From: Verrucomicrobiota bacterium
GTDB lineage: Bacteria > Verrucomicrobiota > Verrucomicrobiia > CAIQCK01
Direction of reading: 5' to 3'
NCBI GenBank assembly: GCA_026397915.1
Contig: JAPLTX010000060.1
Span: forward strand, 46,210 to 110,209
Length of the DNA: 64,000 bases
This document shows, piece after piece, positions 42,289-50,646 of the stretch. Position 1 is the first letter of the stretch. Each line of letters begins with the position of its first letter. Below the pieces are notes generated by a model. It did no database searches, was not told the origin of the DNA, and was given only the letters and a program-made list of their open reading frames with translations. Made by a program: the position numbers and the translations under genes.

Positions 42289-45048
42289 TCACGCAATCGG
42301 TCGGCGGCGCAGTTGCTCAATGGCGCGGGTGAGGTCGGCGCGGGTGCGCTCCAGCCGCTCGCTGTCGGTTACTTTTTCGCCGTCCGGGGTCACCACGTAG
42401 AACGTGTCGAACGCCCCGCCTTTCTCGGTGGAAATTCGCGCGAGGTTGATGTCGAGGCCGTGGCGGGCCAGCGTCTCGGCGATGGTGTAGAGCAGCCCCA
42501 GCCGATCCTCGGCCTGCACTTCCACGACGGTGCGCGTGCGGGAGGCGGTGAGGTCCATGCGAACTTCGGTGGGCACGACGCCTTGTGGCACACGGGCCGC
42601 GCCGTGCGAGGGGCGATGTTTGGCCAGGAGCTGGTCGAGATCGGCGCCGTGGTTGAGCGCGCGATCCAGCGTGCGCTCGAATTGGTGGCGTTGTTCCCGG
42701 TCGGACACGACGCGACCCTCGACATCGGCGACATTGAAGATGTCCAGCACGATGCCGTCGCGACGGCTGTAGGCGTGCGCGTTGAGGATGTTCACACCGG
42801 CAAACGAGAATGAGCCGCAAATCTTGCTGAACAGTCCCTCGCGGTCCCATGTGCAAACCGTCACCTGCGAGTAGCCGCGGTCGGGCTTGTCGGTCCACAA
42901 CACCTGCGGCATGAGGCCGTCGCGCGATGATGACACAGCGCGTCGCAGGAAGGCGTGGATGATTTCCAGATGCCTGAGGATTTCCTCGGCGGTGAAGGTC
43001 AGGAAGTAGCGCCGCTGCATCTTGTCGAAATGCGCCGTCAATTCCTCCGCCGGCACGGAGCTGTGTTGGCGGATGTGTTCAAGCATGGTTTGGAGCCGCT
43101 GCTCCTGCAACGCCTGCGATTCGGCTCCCGCGACCAGTTCGGCACGCGTCTTTAAATACAGCTCCCACAGCAGCGAGTTGCGCCAGTCGTTCCACAGTTC
43201 CGCGCTCGTGCCGGTCATGTCGGCGTAGGTCAGCAGCAGCAGGTTGTTCAACTGCGGCAGGTTCCCGACCATCCGCGCAAATTCCACAATCGCGTCGGGA
43301 TCATCCAGGTCGCGGCGCTGCGTCACGCCATACATCGCGAGGTGATGGCGGATGAGGAACGCGAGCGTTTCGCGGCCGGCGTCGTCCAGCCCGATGCGGC
43401 GCGCGGCGCGTTCGGCGAGTCGGACGCCGGCGTTGCTGTGCTCGGCTTCGTTCGCGGCCTTGCCTGCGTCGTGCAGCAGCAGCGCAAAGTAGAGCAGCTC
43501 CGGCCGCGTGACCTCGTGGAAAAGCGGCTTGTAGTCCAGCTCCGGCCCCCGGGTCGCCGCGACGACCGCATCGAGCCGCTGCAAGGTGATCAACGTGTGT
43601 TCGTCGGCTGTATAGCGGTGGAAGAACTCGTGTTGCACCAGCGCGTCGAGCCGGCCGAACTCCGGCAGGTATTTGCCGAGGAATCCGACCTCGTGCATCA
43701 TCCGCGCAATGCGGCTCACGTTGCCGCCGTCGCCCAGGATGGCCAGAAACGTTTCCCGCGCGCGCGGATGGCTGCGAAACCGGTTGTCCACCAACCGCAA
43801 TTGCTCGCGGATCATCGTCTGTAATTCCGGCGACAGGAATGCCTGCCGCTGCTGGGCGTAGCGGAACACGCGGATCAACCGCAGCGGATCCTGGCGAAAA
43901 ACCTCCAGCGACTCCGGCTCAATCAAGTCGCCACGGATGACGAAGCCGTCCTGCTTCTCGACCTTCGCGCCGAGGCGCAAGATCGGCAGATGAATGCCGC
44001 GCCGCTCGAAAAAGCCGGGCGGTTTCAGCGCCATGCGCATCGCCAGCGCGTTGGTGAGTTGGAACACCTCCCGCGTGTGGCTGTAGTAATCGTGCATGAA
44101 ATGCTCGATCCGTTTGAGCACGTTCGGCTCGTCGTAGCCGAGATGCGTCGCCACCGGCAACTGCAACGCCAGCGTCAGCACGTCCGACGCGCGCCCCGCT
44201 GCGTAGTGCAATTCCGTGCGCGCGCGAACCAGGAACTCGTAAGCCGCCTCCAGCCTCCTGCGTTCGGCGCGCGTCACGAACTTCCGTGTCTCCAGCTCAG
44301 GCAGCGTGCGGACGCCGTGTTTGAAGAGGCTCATCCAGAGGAGGTTTTGCAGGTCGCGCAGGCCGCCGCAGCCGTTCTTTACGTGCGGCTCCTGCAAGAA
44401 CACCGTGTCGCCGAACTTTGCGTGCCGCTCGGCCTGGTCGCGCATCCGCTGTTCGATGTATTCGCTCGCACACGGCCGCACGCACTGTGCGAGCAGCTTC
44501 TCCTGCATCTCGTCGAACAACGCCGAGTCGCCAACGACAAGCCTCGCCTCGATGAGCGAGGTCTTCGTCTCCATATCTTTGTTCGACTGCTCCACGCACT
44601 GTTTCACGGAACGCGCCGTGTAGCCGACTTTCAATGACAGGTCGAACAGCGGCAGCACCGCGTGGTCGTAGAGCGACTTCAAAAACGTTTCGCCCGCCTG
44701 CCCCTTGCCGGCGTGCAACATCAGGATGTCTATGTCGCTGAACGGATTCAGTTCGCCCCGCCCGTAACCGCCGACGGCCACCAGCGCCGTCGCCGGCAGC
44801 ATCTCCCGCGGATGGCGCGTCGCGTAGGCCGTGTGCGCAGCCACGAACAGATGCCGCAACACCGCATCAATCAACTCCGCGCGCGCCCATGCGATCGCCA
44901 GCCCGCCGCCGCCCGCGCGATGGCGCATCATCAGCCGGCGTTGATGCAGGCGCAGGAAGCCCTCGTAGAGCGCCAGCCGCCCGCGCCCTGTCTGGCCGGC
45001 GTGCCGCTGCTCGGCCTGTCGCAGTAGTTGGTCGTAAAGTTCGGTCAT
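42289..45048 (-). CDS. glnD: [Protein-PII] uridylyltransferase / uridylyl-removing enzyme
   Basis: A 919-residue protein, the usual GlnD length. Domain order is intact: a nucleotidyltransferase (VAVGGYGRGELNPFSDIDIL near residue 90, with the metal-binding Asp pair), a GlnD-type linker, an HD domain (LLHDAGKAANEAEHS near residue 525) for the removing activity, and two C-terminal ACT domains (VTVCTWDREGLFSKICGSFS and VEVQAEDRLGLLYTIAETL) that sense glutamine. It controls PII and so nitrogen assimilation. No glnB, glnK or glnA gene is in the window. It is transcribed against the signalling cluster and is divergent from pdxJ. Confidence 0.95.
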   Translation of the reverse strand: MTELYDQLLRQAEQRHAGQTGRGRLALYEGFLRLHQRRLMMRHRAGGGGLAIAWARAELIDAVLRHLFVAAHTAYATRHPREMLPATALVAVGGYGRGELNPFSDIDILMLHAGKGQAGETFLKSLYDHAVLPLFDLSLKVGYTARSVKQCVEQSNKDMETKTSLIEARLVVGDSALFDEMQEKLLAQCVRPCASEYIEQRMRDQAERHAKFGDTVFLQEPHVKNGCGGLRDLQNLLWMSLFKHGVRTLPELETRKFVTRAERRRLEAAYEFLVRARTELHYAAGRASDVLTLALQLPVATHLGYDEPNVLKRIEHFMHDYYSHTREVFQLTNALAMRMALKPPGFFERRGIHLPILRLGAKVEKQDGFVIRGDLIEPESLEVFRQDPLRLIRVFRYAQQRQAFLSPELQTMIREQLRLVDNRFRSHPRARETFLAILGDGGNVSRIARMMHEVGFLGKYLPEFGRLDALVQHEFFHRYTADEHTLITLQRLDAVVAATRGPELDYKPLFHEVTRPELLYFALLLHDAGKAANEAEHSNAGVRLAERAARRIGLDDAGRETLAFLIRHHLAMYGVTQRRDLDDPDAIVEFARMVGNLPQLNNLLLLTYADMTGTSAELWNDWRNSLLWELYLKTRAELVAGAESQALQEQRLQTMLEHIRQHSSVPAEELTAHFDKMQRRYFLTFTAEEILRHLEIIHAFLRRAVSSSRDGLMPQVLWTDKPDRGYSQVTVCTWDREGLFSKICGSFSFAGVNILNAHAYSRRDGIVLDIFNVADVEGRVVSDREQRHQFERTLDRALNHGADLDQLLAKHRPSHGAARVPQGVVPTEVRMDLTASRTRTVVEVQAEDRLGLLYTIAETLARHGLDINLARISTEKGGAFDTFYVVTPDGEKVTDSERLERTRADLTRAIEQLRRRPIA

Positions 45049-45122
45049 CCGCCCGCACCATACGCAACGAGCCGGGGAGTTCCAAGTTGCTTTTGAACCG
45101 CGACGACTTCATATTCCGGCCC

Positions 45123-45887
45123 ATGCTGAAACTCGGCGTCAACATAGACCACGTGGCCACGCTCCGGCAGGCGCGCTACAAGGATTCCCCCGCGTTGGTG
45201 GGCGAGCCGGCCGGCGCGATTCCCGAACCCGATCCGGTCTGGGCCGCCGCCGCCGTCGAACTGGCCGGCGCGCACGGCATCACCTGCCACCTGCGCGAAG
45301 ACCGACGTCACCTTCAGGAGCGCGACCTGCGGTTGCTCAAGCAGACCTGCCGGACGCGGATTGATCTGGAAATGGCGCCGACGCCGGAGATGGTCTGCGT
45401 CGCGCTCGACGTGCAGCCGGCCATCTGCTGCCTCGTGCCGGAGAAGCGGCAGGAGATCACCACCGAGGGCGGCCTCGACATCGTTGGCGGCTTTGACAAC
45501 ATCGCCGCCGTCACCAAACAGCTCCAGGCTGGCGGACGCGAAGTGAGCCTGTTCGTGGATCCCGACGGCCGGCAGCTCGAAGCGAGCGCGAAGGCCGGCG
45601 CAAACTACGTTGAGCTGCACACCGGCGCTTTCGCCAACGCGCCGGACGCGGCCACCGCCGAGCGGGAACTCCAGCGATTGATCGCCGGCGCGAAGCAGGC
45701 GCACCAGCTCGGCCTGCGCGTCAACGCCGGCCACGGCATCAACTACGAGAACGTCCACGCCATCCTCCGCATTCCCCATCTGGACGAACTGAACATCGGT
45801 CACTCGATCATCAGCCGCGGACTCTTCGTCGGTTTGGGCCAGGCCGTGCGCGAGATGCTGGCGCTAATGGCCGGCTACGTCGGGTGA
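45123..45887 (+). CDS. pdxJ: Pyridoxine 5'-phosphate synthase
   Basis: A 254-residue TIM-barrel enzyme that condenses 1-deoxyxylulose 5-phosphate with 3-amino-2-oxopropyl phosphate in vitamin B6 synthesis. The family start MLKLGVNIDHVATLRQAR is intact, as are the catalytic HLREDRRHLQERD, the Glu in RIDLEMAP, VSLFVDPD, VELHTGAFA and the GHGINYENV phosphate loop. The ATG at 45123 was chosen because it gives this conserved N-terminus. Its stop overlaps the next start, and acpS lies one gene further on; pdxJ-acpS linkage is also known in enterobacteria. Confidence 0.96.
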   Translation: MLKLGVNIDHVATLRQARYKDSPALVGEPAGAIPEPDPVWAAAAVELAGAHGITCHLREDRRHLQERDLRLLKQTCRTRIDLEMAPTPEMVCVALDVQPAICCLVPEKRQEITTEGGLDIVGGFDNIAAVTKQLQAGGREVSLFVDPDGRQLEASAKAGANYVELHTGAFANAPDAATAERELQRLIAGAKQAHQLGLRVNAGHGINYENVHAILRIPHLDELNIGHSIISRGLFVGLGQAVREMLALMAGYVG

Positions 45888-47548
45888 TGATGCGGCCGTT
45901 TTCAATCCGGCTGTCTGCGCTCCTCCTCTGCACGGCCGTTTGCGCTAACGCGGCCGACTTCAACCTCTCCGGCTACCTCGGCCGGCTTCTCCAGCAGAGC
46001 AACCTCGCGCGCGCGATGGACAAGGTCCGCGATGCCGACGAACTGCGCGCTGCCAACAAGCTTGAAGACGCGCTCGCCGCATCCGCAGAAGCCGTCGCGT
46101 TCGGACCGGAACTGCCGGTGGCGCAGGCGTTGCACGGCCACATCCTGCGCCGGCTCGGCTACCTTGACGCCGCCGCCAAACATCTGCGTCGCGCCGTTGA
46201 CGCACAACCCGAATACGCGCCCGCATGGCTCGAACTTTCGCTGACGCAGATTCAACGCAACGACGTCGAAGGCGCGCTCGCAGCCAGCGCCAAGGTCGTC
46301 GCGCTGATACCCAACGAAGCGCCCGCCCGCGGCACGCGCGGCGCGGCGTTGCTGCTCAAGAAGGACGCCGACGGCGCGATGCAGGAGTTCACCGCCGCCA
46401 TCGGCCTCGACAACCGTTACGCCTACGCCTACGAAGGCCGCGCCGCCGCCTACGAGGCGCAGGGCGAGACCAAGAGCGCGATGGAAGACCTCACGCGCGC
46501 TTACAACCTCAGCCGCGAGCCGTTGCTGCTGCTGCGTCGCGCGGCCATCAAAATCAAACGCAACGACAAAGACGGCGCGCTGGAGGATTACGGGCTGGTG
46601 CTCAAGGCCGATATTAACCCGCGCCTGCGCGCCGGCGTGCATCTGGCCCGCGCCCAGATTTACCAGGAATGGAAACAGCCGGTCCGCGTGGCGCAGGAAC
46701 AGGCCGAGGCTACCACGGCGTTGCGGGACCAGCCGGGTGTGCCGCAATCGCTTGGCGAGAACACCGGCCTTCGGCCACCACCGGCCGGTGTGCAAGCCGT
46801 CGCGGTTCCGCCGGAAATCCAACGCGCCCTCCAGCTCTTCCAGCAGAGCGTTGCCAACGCCCAACGCGGCAAGCTCGACGAGGCCATCAAGCAACTGGAT
46901 GAGGTCATCAAGCTCGCGCCGCGTTTCGCCGAAGCCCGCGTTAACCGCGGCATCCTGCTCATCAACCGCGGCCGCGCGGAGCCGGCCATCGCCGATCTCA
47001 CCCGCGCCATCGAACTGGGGCTGAAGACGCCGGCCATTTACGCGCAGCGCGGCCTGGCCCTCGCCCTCAAAGGCGATTGTTCCGCCGCGGCTGCCGACTT
47101 CGACATCGCGCTGAAAACCGAGCCGAACCAAATGCAGTGGCTGGGCTGGCGCGCGAACTGTTTGCGTCGACTCAGCCGCTTCGATGACGCCCGGCGCGAC
47201 CTGGACCGCGTGATCGCCGCCGACCCGAAGCTTGCTCCCGCCTACGACGAGCGCGCCCGTGTGTTCGCGTTGAAAGGCGAACTGCTGCTCGCGCTCGCCG
47301 ACGCCAGCCAGCAGATCGGGTTGACGCCGAAAAATCCCTTGGCGTATTTGTTGCGTGGGGCCATTCATCACCAACTGGGCAACCTGCAGTCCGCGCTGGC
47401 CGACCTCAAGCATGCCATCGCGCTCGATCCCAAACTCGCGCTCGCCTATCAAGAACGGAGCGTCATTTACATGAAGCTGAACCAGCCGGACCTCGCCGCA
47501 CAGGACCAGAAGAAGCTCGCGGAGCTTTCCCATCCGTCGGCGAAATGA
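45887..47548 (+). CDS. Exported tetratricopeptide-repeat protein
   Basis: A 553-residue protein with a signal peptide (MRPFSIRLSALLLCTAVCANA). The rest is built of TPR motifs of about 34 residues, for example LPVAQALHGHILRRLGYLDA, ALEDYGLVLKADINPRL and AYQERSVIYMKLNQPDLAAQ, with at least ten repeats in two blocks joined by a low-complexity linker near residue 300. TPR arrays mediate protein contacts, so this is likely a periplasmic scaffold; its partner is not evident. Start candidates are the ATGs at 45887 and 45890 or the GTG at 45884, all overlapping or abutting the pdxJ stop, so translation is coupled. Confidence 0.8.
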   Translation: MMRPFSIRLSALLLCTAVCANAADFNLSGYLGRLLQQSNLARAMDKVRDADELRAANKLEDALAASAEAVAFGPELPVAQALHGHILRRLGYLDAAAKHLRRAVDAQPEYAPAWLELSLTQIQRNDVEGALAASAKVVALIPNEAPARGTRGAALLLKKDADGAMQEFTAAIGLDNRYAYAYEGRAAAYEAQGETKSAMEDLTRAYNLSREPLLLLRRAAIKIKRNDKDGALEDYGLVLKADINPRLRAGVHLARAQIYQEWKQPVRVAQEQAEATTALRDQPGVPQSLGENTGLRPPPAGVQAVAVPPEIQRALQLFQQSVANAQRGKLDEAIKQLDEVIKLAPRFAEARVNRGILLINRGRAEPAIADLTRAIELGLKTPAIYAQRGLALALKGDCSAAAADFDIALKTEPNQMQWLGWRANCLRRLSRFDDARRDLDRVIAADPKLAPAYDERARVFALKGELLLALADASQQIGLTPKNPLAYLLRGAIHHQLGNLQSALADLKHAIALDPKLALAYQERSVIYMKLNQPDLAAQDQKKLAELSHPSAK

Positions 47549-47560
47549 TAAGGTGCAACC

Positions 47561-47947
47561 GTGATTCTCGGCACAGGCATTGACATTGTGGAGACGGCGC
47601 GCATCGCCGACGCGCTGGAGCGGTTTGGCGAACGGTTCTTGAAGCGCATTTTCCACGAGGCCGAGGTTGAATACGCCCGTTCGATGAAAAAGGCCAATCT
47701 CCATCTGGCCGCGCGCTTCGCCGCCAAGGAAGCGATCTCCAAGGCGTTCGGCACCGGCATCGGCGAGCATCTCGGCTGGAAGGACATGGAAATCCGCCGG
47801 CGCGACAGCGGCGAGCCTTACGTTGTCATGCACGGCAAGGGTCTCGACTTGATGAAGGCCCGCGGCGCGACGGCGATCCACGTCAGCCTCAGTCACACCG
47901 ACGGCTACGCCGCCGCCAGCGCGGTTATTGAGAGTCATCAGCCATGA
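47561..47947 (+). CDS. acpS: Holo-[acyl-carrier-protein] synthase
   Basis: A 128-residue enzyme that transfers 4'-phosphopantetheine from CoA to acyl carrier protein. The start is GTG (47561), giving MILGTGIDIVETARI, whose Asp binds Mg2+. The second signature ARFAAKEAISKAFGTGIG holds the metal-binding Glu, and HVSLSHTDGYAAASAV closes the fold. The stop overlaps the next start by 4 bp (ATGA at 47944-47947), so it is coupled to nnr. Confidence 0.95.
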   Translation: MILGTGIDIVETARIADALERFGERFLKRIFHEAEVEYARSMKKANLHLAARFAAKEAISKAFGTGIGEHLGWKDMEIRRRDSGEPYVVMHGKGLDLMKARGATAIHVSLSHTDGYAAASAVIESHQP

Positions 47948-49485
47948 AAATCGTCACCGCCGAACAAATGCGCGAGTTGGACCGGCGCACCATTCAGGAA
48001 GGGCACGTGTCGGGCCTCGAACTGATGGAACGCGCGGGCATCGGTGTCTTCAGTGTGGCCCAGACGATGACCGTGGCGCGCGAGCACGGCGTGGCGTTGT
48101 TTGTCGGTAAGGGCAACAACGGCGGCGACGCCATCGTCGCGGCGGAACATCTCTACAAAGCTGGCCGCGGTTGGGGGCCGATCACACTTGTTCTCACCAG
48201 CGCTCCCGAAGAATTCTCCAGCGACGCGCTCTATTACCTGAAGAAACTCACGCAACTCCGTCCGCGCATCGTGCATCTCGATCCAAATCATAAAGAGCCG
48301 GTGGCCGAACTGCTCGTTGGTTGCGGATTGATTGTGGACGGCCTGCTCGGCACCGGTGCCCGCGGCGAACCGCTCAGCCCGGTGCGCGAAGCCATCGAGT
48401 TGATCAACGCCGCCAAACGGCCGACGCTGGCGATTGACATCCCCTCCGGCATGGACGCCAACACCGGCCAGACCGCCACCGCATGCGTCCGCGCCGATGT
48501 GACAGCGACGATCGGGCTGCCCAAGTGCGGGTTGCTCCAGCAGGTCGCGCTCGACAACGTCGGCCGGCTCGCCATCGTGGACATCGGCATTCCGAGCAAA
48601 TTCACCGCGGTGTTGCCGCCGGGCCGCGATTATTTCATGCTGGAGGACGCGCGAACGCTGCTGCCGAGCCGCCGGCCGAGCGCGCACAAGGGCGATTTTG
48701 GCCACCTGCTGATGGTGGCCGGCTCGGAAGGCTACACCGGCGCGGCCGTGCTTTGCAGCCAGGCCGCGATGCGCAGCGGCGTTGGGTTGGTGACGCTCGC
48801 TGTGCCGCGCGCCGTTTGGCCCATCGTCGCCTCGCAGTGTTGCGAGGTGATGCCGAGGCCGTTCGATCCCGCCGAAGCGGGGCCGGAGGCGCTCGCGCCG
48901 ATGTTGGAAAAGTGCGACGCGCTGGCCATTGGTCCTGGTCTCGGCCAGTCGAAGGCCACCGAGTCCGTCGTCCACTGGCTGCTGCAAAACTGCGCGAAGC
49001 CGATGGTCATTGACGCCGACGCGCTGAATGTGCTCGCCAACAATCCTGCCCGGCTGCGCAACGCCCGCGGCCCGGTGGTCATCACGCCGCATCCTGGCGA
49101 AATGGGCCGGCTCACCGGCACAAGCACCGGGGAAGTCCAGAGCGACCGCTGGGGTTGCGCGACGGGGTTCGCCGCCGAATCGAAAGCCGTCGTCGTTCTC
49201 AAAGGCTCGCGCACCGTCGTCGCCAATCCCGCCGGCGACATTTCCGTCAACTCCACCGGCAATCCCGGCATGGCCAGCGGTGGCGTCGGCGACGTGCTCA
49301 CCGGCGTGATCGGCGCGCTGCTGGCGCAGAACTTCTCCGCGTTCGACGCCGCGCGACTGAGCGTCTGGATGCACGGTTTTGCCGGCGACATTGCCACGCA
49401 GGAGATCGGCGAGGAGGCGTTGATCGCCTCGGATGTGATCTCGCACCTCGGCGCCGCGTTCCGCCGGCTGCGGCAGCTCTCGTGA
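47944..49485 (+). CDS. nnr: Bifunctional NAD(P)H-hydrate repair enzyme (epimerase + dehydratase)
   Basis: A 513-residue two-domain enzyme that repairs hydrated NADH and NADPH. The N-terminal epimerase (YjeF_N) shows AEQMRELDRRTIQEG, LFVGKGNNGGDAIVAAEHL and DIPSGMDANTG. The C-terminal ADP-dependent dehydratase (YjeF_C, ribokinase fold) shows HKGDFGHLLMVAGSEGYTGA, VITPHPGEMGRLTG and the nucleotide-binding loop GNPGMASGGVGDVLTGVIGA with its catalytic Asp. Fusion of the two is common in bacteria. It follows acpS with a 4-bp overlap. Confidence 0.95.
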   Translation: MKIVTAEQMRELDRRTIQEGHVSGLELMERAGIGVFSVAQTMTVAREHGVALFVGKGNNGGDAIVAAEHLYKAGRGWGPITLVLTSAPEEFSSDALYYLKKLTQLRPRIVHLDPNHKEPVAELLVGCGLIVDGLLGTGARGEPLSPVREAIELINAAKRPTLAIDIPSGMDANTGQTATACVRADVTATIGLPKCGLLQQVALDNVGRLAIVDIGIPSKFTAVLPPGRDYFMLEDARTLLPSRRPSAHKGDFGHLLMVAGSEGYTGAAVLCSQAAMRSGVGLVTLAVPRAVWPIVASQCCEVMPRPFDPAEAGPEALAPMLEKCDALAIGPGLGQSKATESVVHWLLQNCAKPMVIDADALNVLANNPARLRNARGPVVITPHPGEMGRLTGTSTGEVQSDRWGCATGFAAESKAVVVLKGSRTVVANPAGDISVNSTGNPGMASGGVGDVLTGVIGALLAQNFSAFDAARLSVWMHGFAGDIATQEIGEEALIASDVISHLGAAFRRLRQLS

Positions 49486-49487
49486 TT

Positions 49488-49521
49488 GCCGCGGCGCGCC
49501 GCCTTGACGCGACGCCGCGGC
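49488..49521 (+). terminator. Possible terminator hairpin after nnr
   Basis: A perfect 9-bp GC-only stem (49488-49496 with 49513-49521) and a 16-nt loop, starting 2 nt after the nnr stop. No strong T-run follows, and it overlaps the candidate promoter of the next gene. Confidence 0.35.
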
Positions 49522-49532
49522 CAACCTAGTTT
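49504..49532 (+). promoter_or_regulatory. Candidate promoter of the UGA-containing SelW-like gene
   Basis: TTGACG at 49504-49509 and TAGTTT at 49527-49532 with a 17-bp spacer. The transcript would begin near 49539, about 17 nt before the ATG and just upstream of GGAGG. Confidence 0.45.
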
Positions 49533-49555
49533 CCGCTGCGATTTGCGGAGGCATT

Positions 49556-49795
49556 ATGTCAGTGCGAATAGAAATAGAGTATTGCTACCAGTGAAACTAT
49601 GAGCCGAAAGCCGTCGGTCTGACGGCACGACTGCTCGATGAGTTCAAGTCCGACATCCGATCGCTCACGCTCGTCCCCGGCACGGGCGGCGTCTTTGAAG
49701 TCAGCGTGGACGGCAAGAAGATTTACTCCAAGCAGCAAACGGGGAAGTTTCCGGAACCCGAAGACATTGTCAAAGTCATCCGCGCCAAGCTGTAG
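49556..49795 (+). CDS. SelW-like (Rdx family) selenoprotein, in-frame UGA at codon 13 read as selenocysteine
   Basis: The frame from ATG 49556 to TAG 49795 is 80 codons long and has one internal TGA at 49592-49594. Read as Sec (U) the protein is 79 residues: MSVRIEIEYCYQU then NYEPKAVGLTARLLDEF, and further on TLVPGTGGVFEVSVDGKKIY and GKFPEPEDIVKVIRAKL. This is the full Rdx/SelW thioredoxin-like fold, with the redox motif CxxU right after strand 1 exactly where relatives have CxxC or CxxU. The UGA is followed at 49610 by a SECIS-like hairpin. GGAGG lies 4 nt before the ATG. Frame and family similarity continue on both sides of the UGA with no other lesion, so a stop or decay is less likely. 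Selenocysteine machinery (selA, selB, selC, selD) is not in this window. Confidence 0.82.
49601..49636 (+). promoter_or_regulatory. Bacterial SECIS element of the SelW-like gene
   Basis: The upper stem GCCGTC (49610-49615) pairs perfectly with GACGGC (49621-49626) around the loop GGTCT. In RNA this is GGUCU, the loop core of the E. coli fdhF SECIS recognised by SelB. A lower stem GAGC (49601-49604) with GCTC (49633-49636) can form across an internal loop. The first loop G is 22 nt after the last base of the UGA, within the range accepted for bacterial elements. The hairpin is inside the coding region, as bacterial SECIS elements must be. Confidence 0.75.
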
Positions 49796-49905
49796 CCCGT
49801 CGGTGCCGGCTGGGAATATCCGTGAACCTCGACTTGCGGGTTTGCGGTTTCGTTGTAGGTTCGCAATGTATTAACAACGAAAACCAAAAAAGGAGATTAA
49901 TAACC

Positions 49906-50625
49906 ATGATGACACGCCGAGATGCGATGAAGAAAACCGCACTCCTCACCGCCGTAACCGCCCTGCCGTGGCTGCTGCGCAATCAGACCCAGGCGGCCGA
50001 CGCCGCGCCCGCGGGGTCGTTCACATTGCCGCCGCTGCCGTATGCGTTCGATGCGCTCGAACCCTACATTGATGCGCGGACGATGGAGATCCATCACGAC
50101 AAGCACCATCAGACCTACGTCGGCAACCTCAACAAAGCCGTTGCCGGCCAAGCCAGCCTCGCAGGCAAGAGCGTCGAAGACCTGCTGCGCGACTTATCCG
50201 CCGTGCCCGAGGACGTTCGCAAGGTGGTCCAGAACAACGGTGGCGGCGTCGCCAACCACAACCTCTACTGGCAGTGCCTCAAGAAGAACGAAGGCGGCAA
50301 GCCCGCCGGCGAGCTGGCCAAGGCCATTGAGAAGAAGTGGGGCAGCTATGACAACTTCAAGGCCGAGTTCACCAAGGCCGGTATGACCCAGTTTGGCAGC
50401 GGCTGGGCGTGGCTCTCGCTCGACGGCAGGCAACTTGTCATCGAACAGTCACCCAACCAGGACACCCCGCTCTCGAAAGGCCGCGTGCCGTTGCTGGCGA
50501 TGGATGTCTGGGAGCACGCCTACTACCTCAAATACCAGAATCGCCGCGCTGATTACGTGGCCGCGTTCTACAATGTGATCAACTGGGATTTCGTCTCGGA
50601 GCGTTACGCGAAGCTGGCGAGTTGA
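49906..50625 (+). CDS. Tat-exported iron/manganese superoxide dismutase
   Basis: A 239-residue protein starting at ATG 49906 behind AAGGAG (49890-49895). The leader MMTRRDAMKKTALLTAVTAL has a twin-arginine pair, then the mature enzyme begins near GSFTLPPLPYAFDALEPYID. The four metal ligands are present: His in EIHHDKHHQTY, His in NHNLYW, and Asp and His in DVWEHAYYLKY. It converts superoxide to peroxide and oxygen, here probably in the periplasm. GSGWAWL and the C-terminal NVINW are typical. Choice between Fe and Mn cannot be made safely by eye. It lies 110 bp after the SelW-like redox gene. Confidence 0.93.
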   Translation: MMTRRDAMKKTALLTAVTALPWLLRNQTQAADAAPAGSFTLPPLPYAFDALEPYIDARTMEIHHDKHHQTYVGNLNKAVAGQASLAGKSVEDLLRDLSAVPEDVRKVVQNNGGGVANHNLYWQCLKKNEGGKPAGELAKAIEKKWGSYDNFKAEFTKAGMTQFGSGWAWLSLDGRQLVIEQSPNQDTPLSKGRVPLLAMDVWEHAYYLKYQNRRADYVAAFYNVINWDFVSERYAKLAS

Positions 50626-50646
50626 GCGGCGGACTACGGCGCGGCT

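Noticed and set aside
49592..49594. TGA as a true stop or nonsense mutation in a decaying CxxC gene
   Set aside because: The sequence after it keeps frame and family similarity to the end, it falls on the one position where Sec is expected in this family, and a hairpin with the GGUCU loop follows. A recent single mutation cannot be fully excluded without selenocysteine genes.
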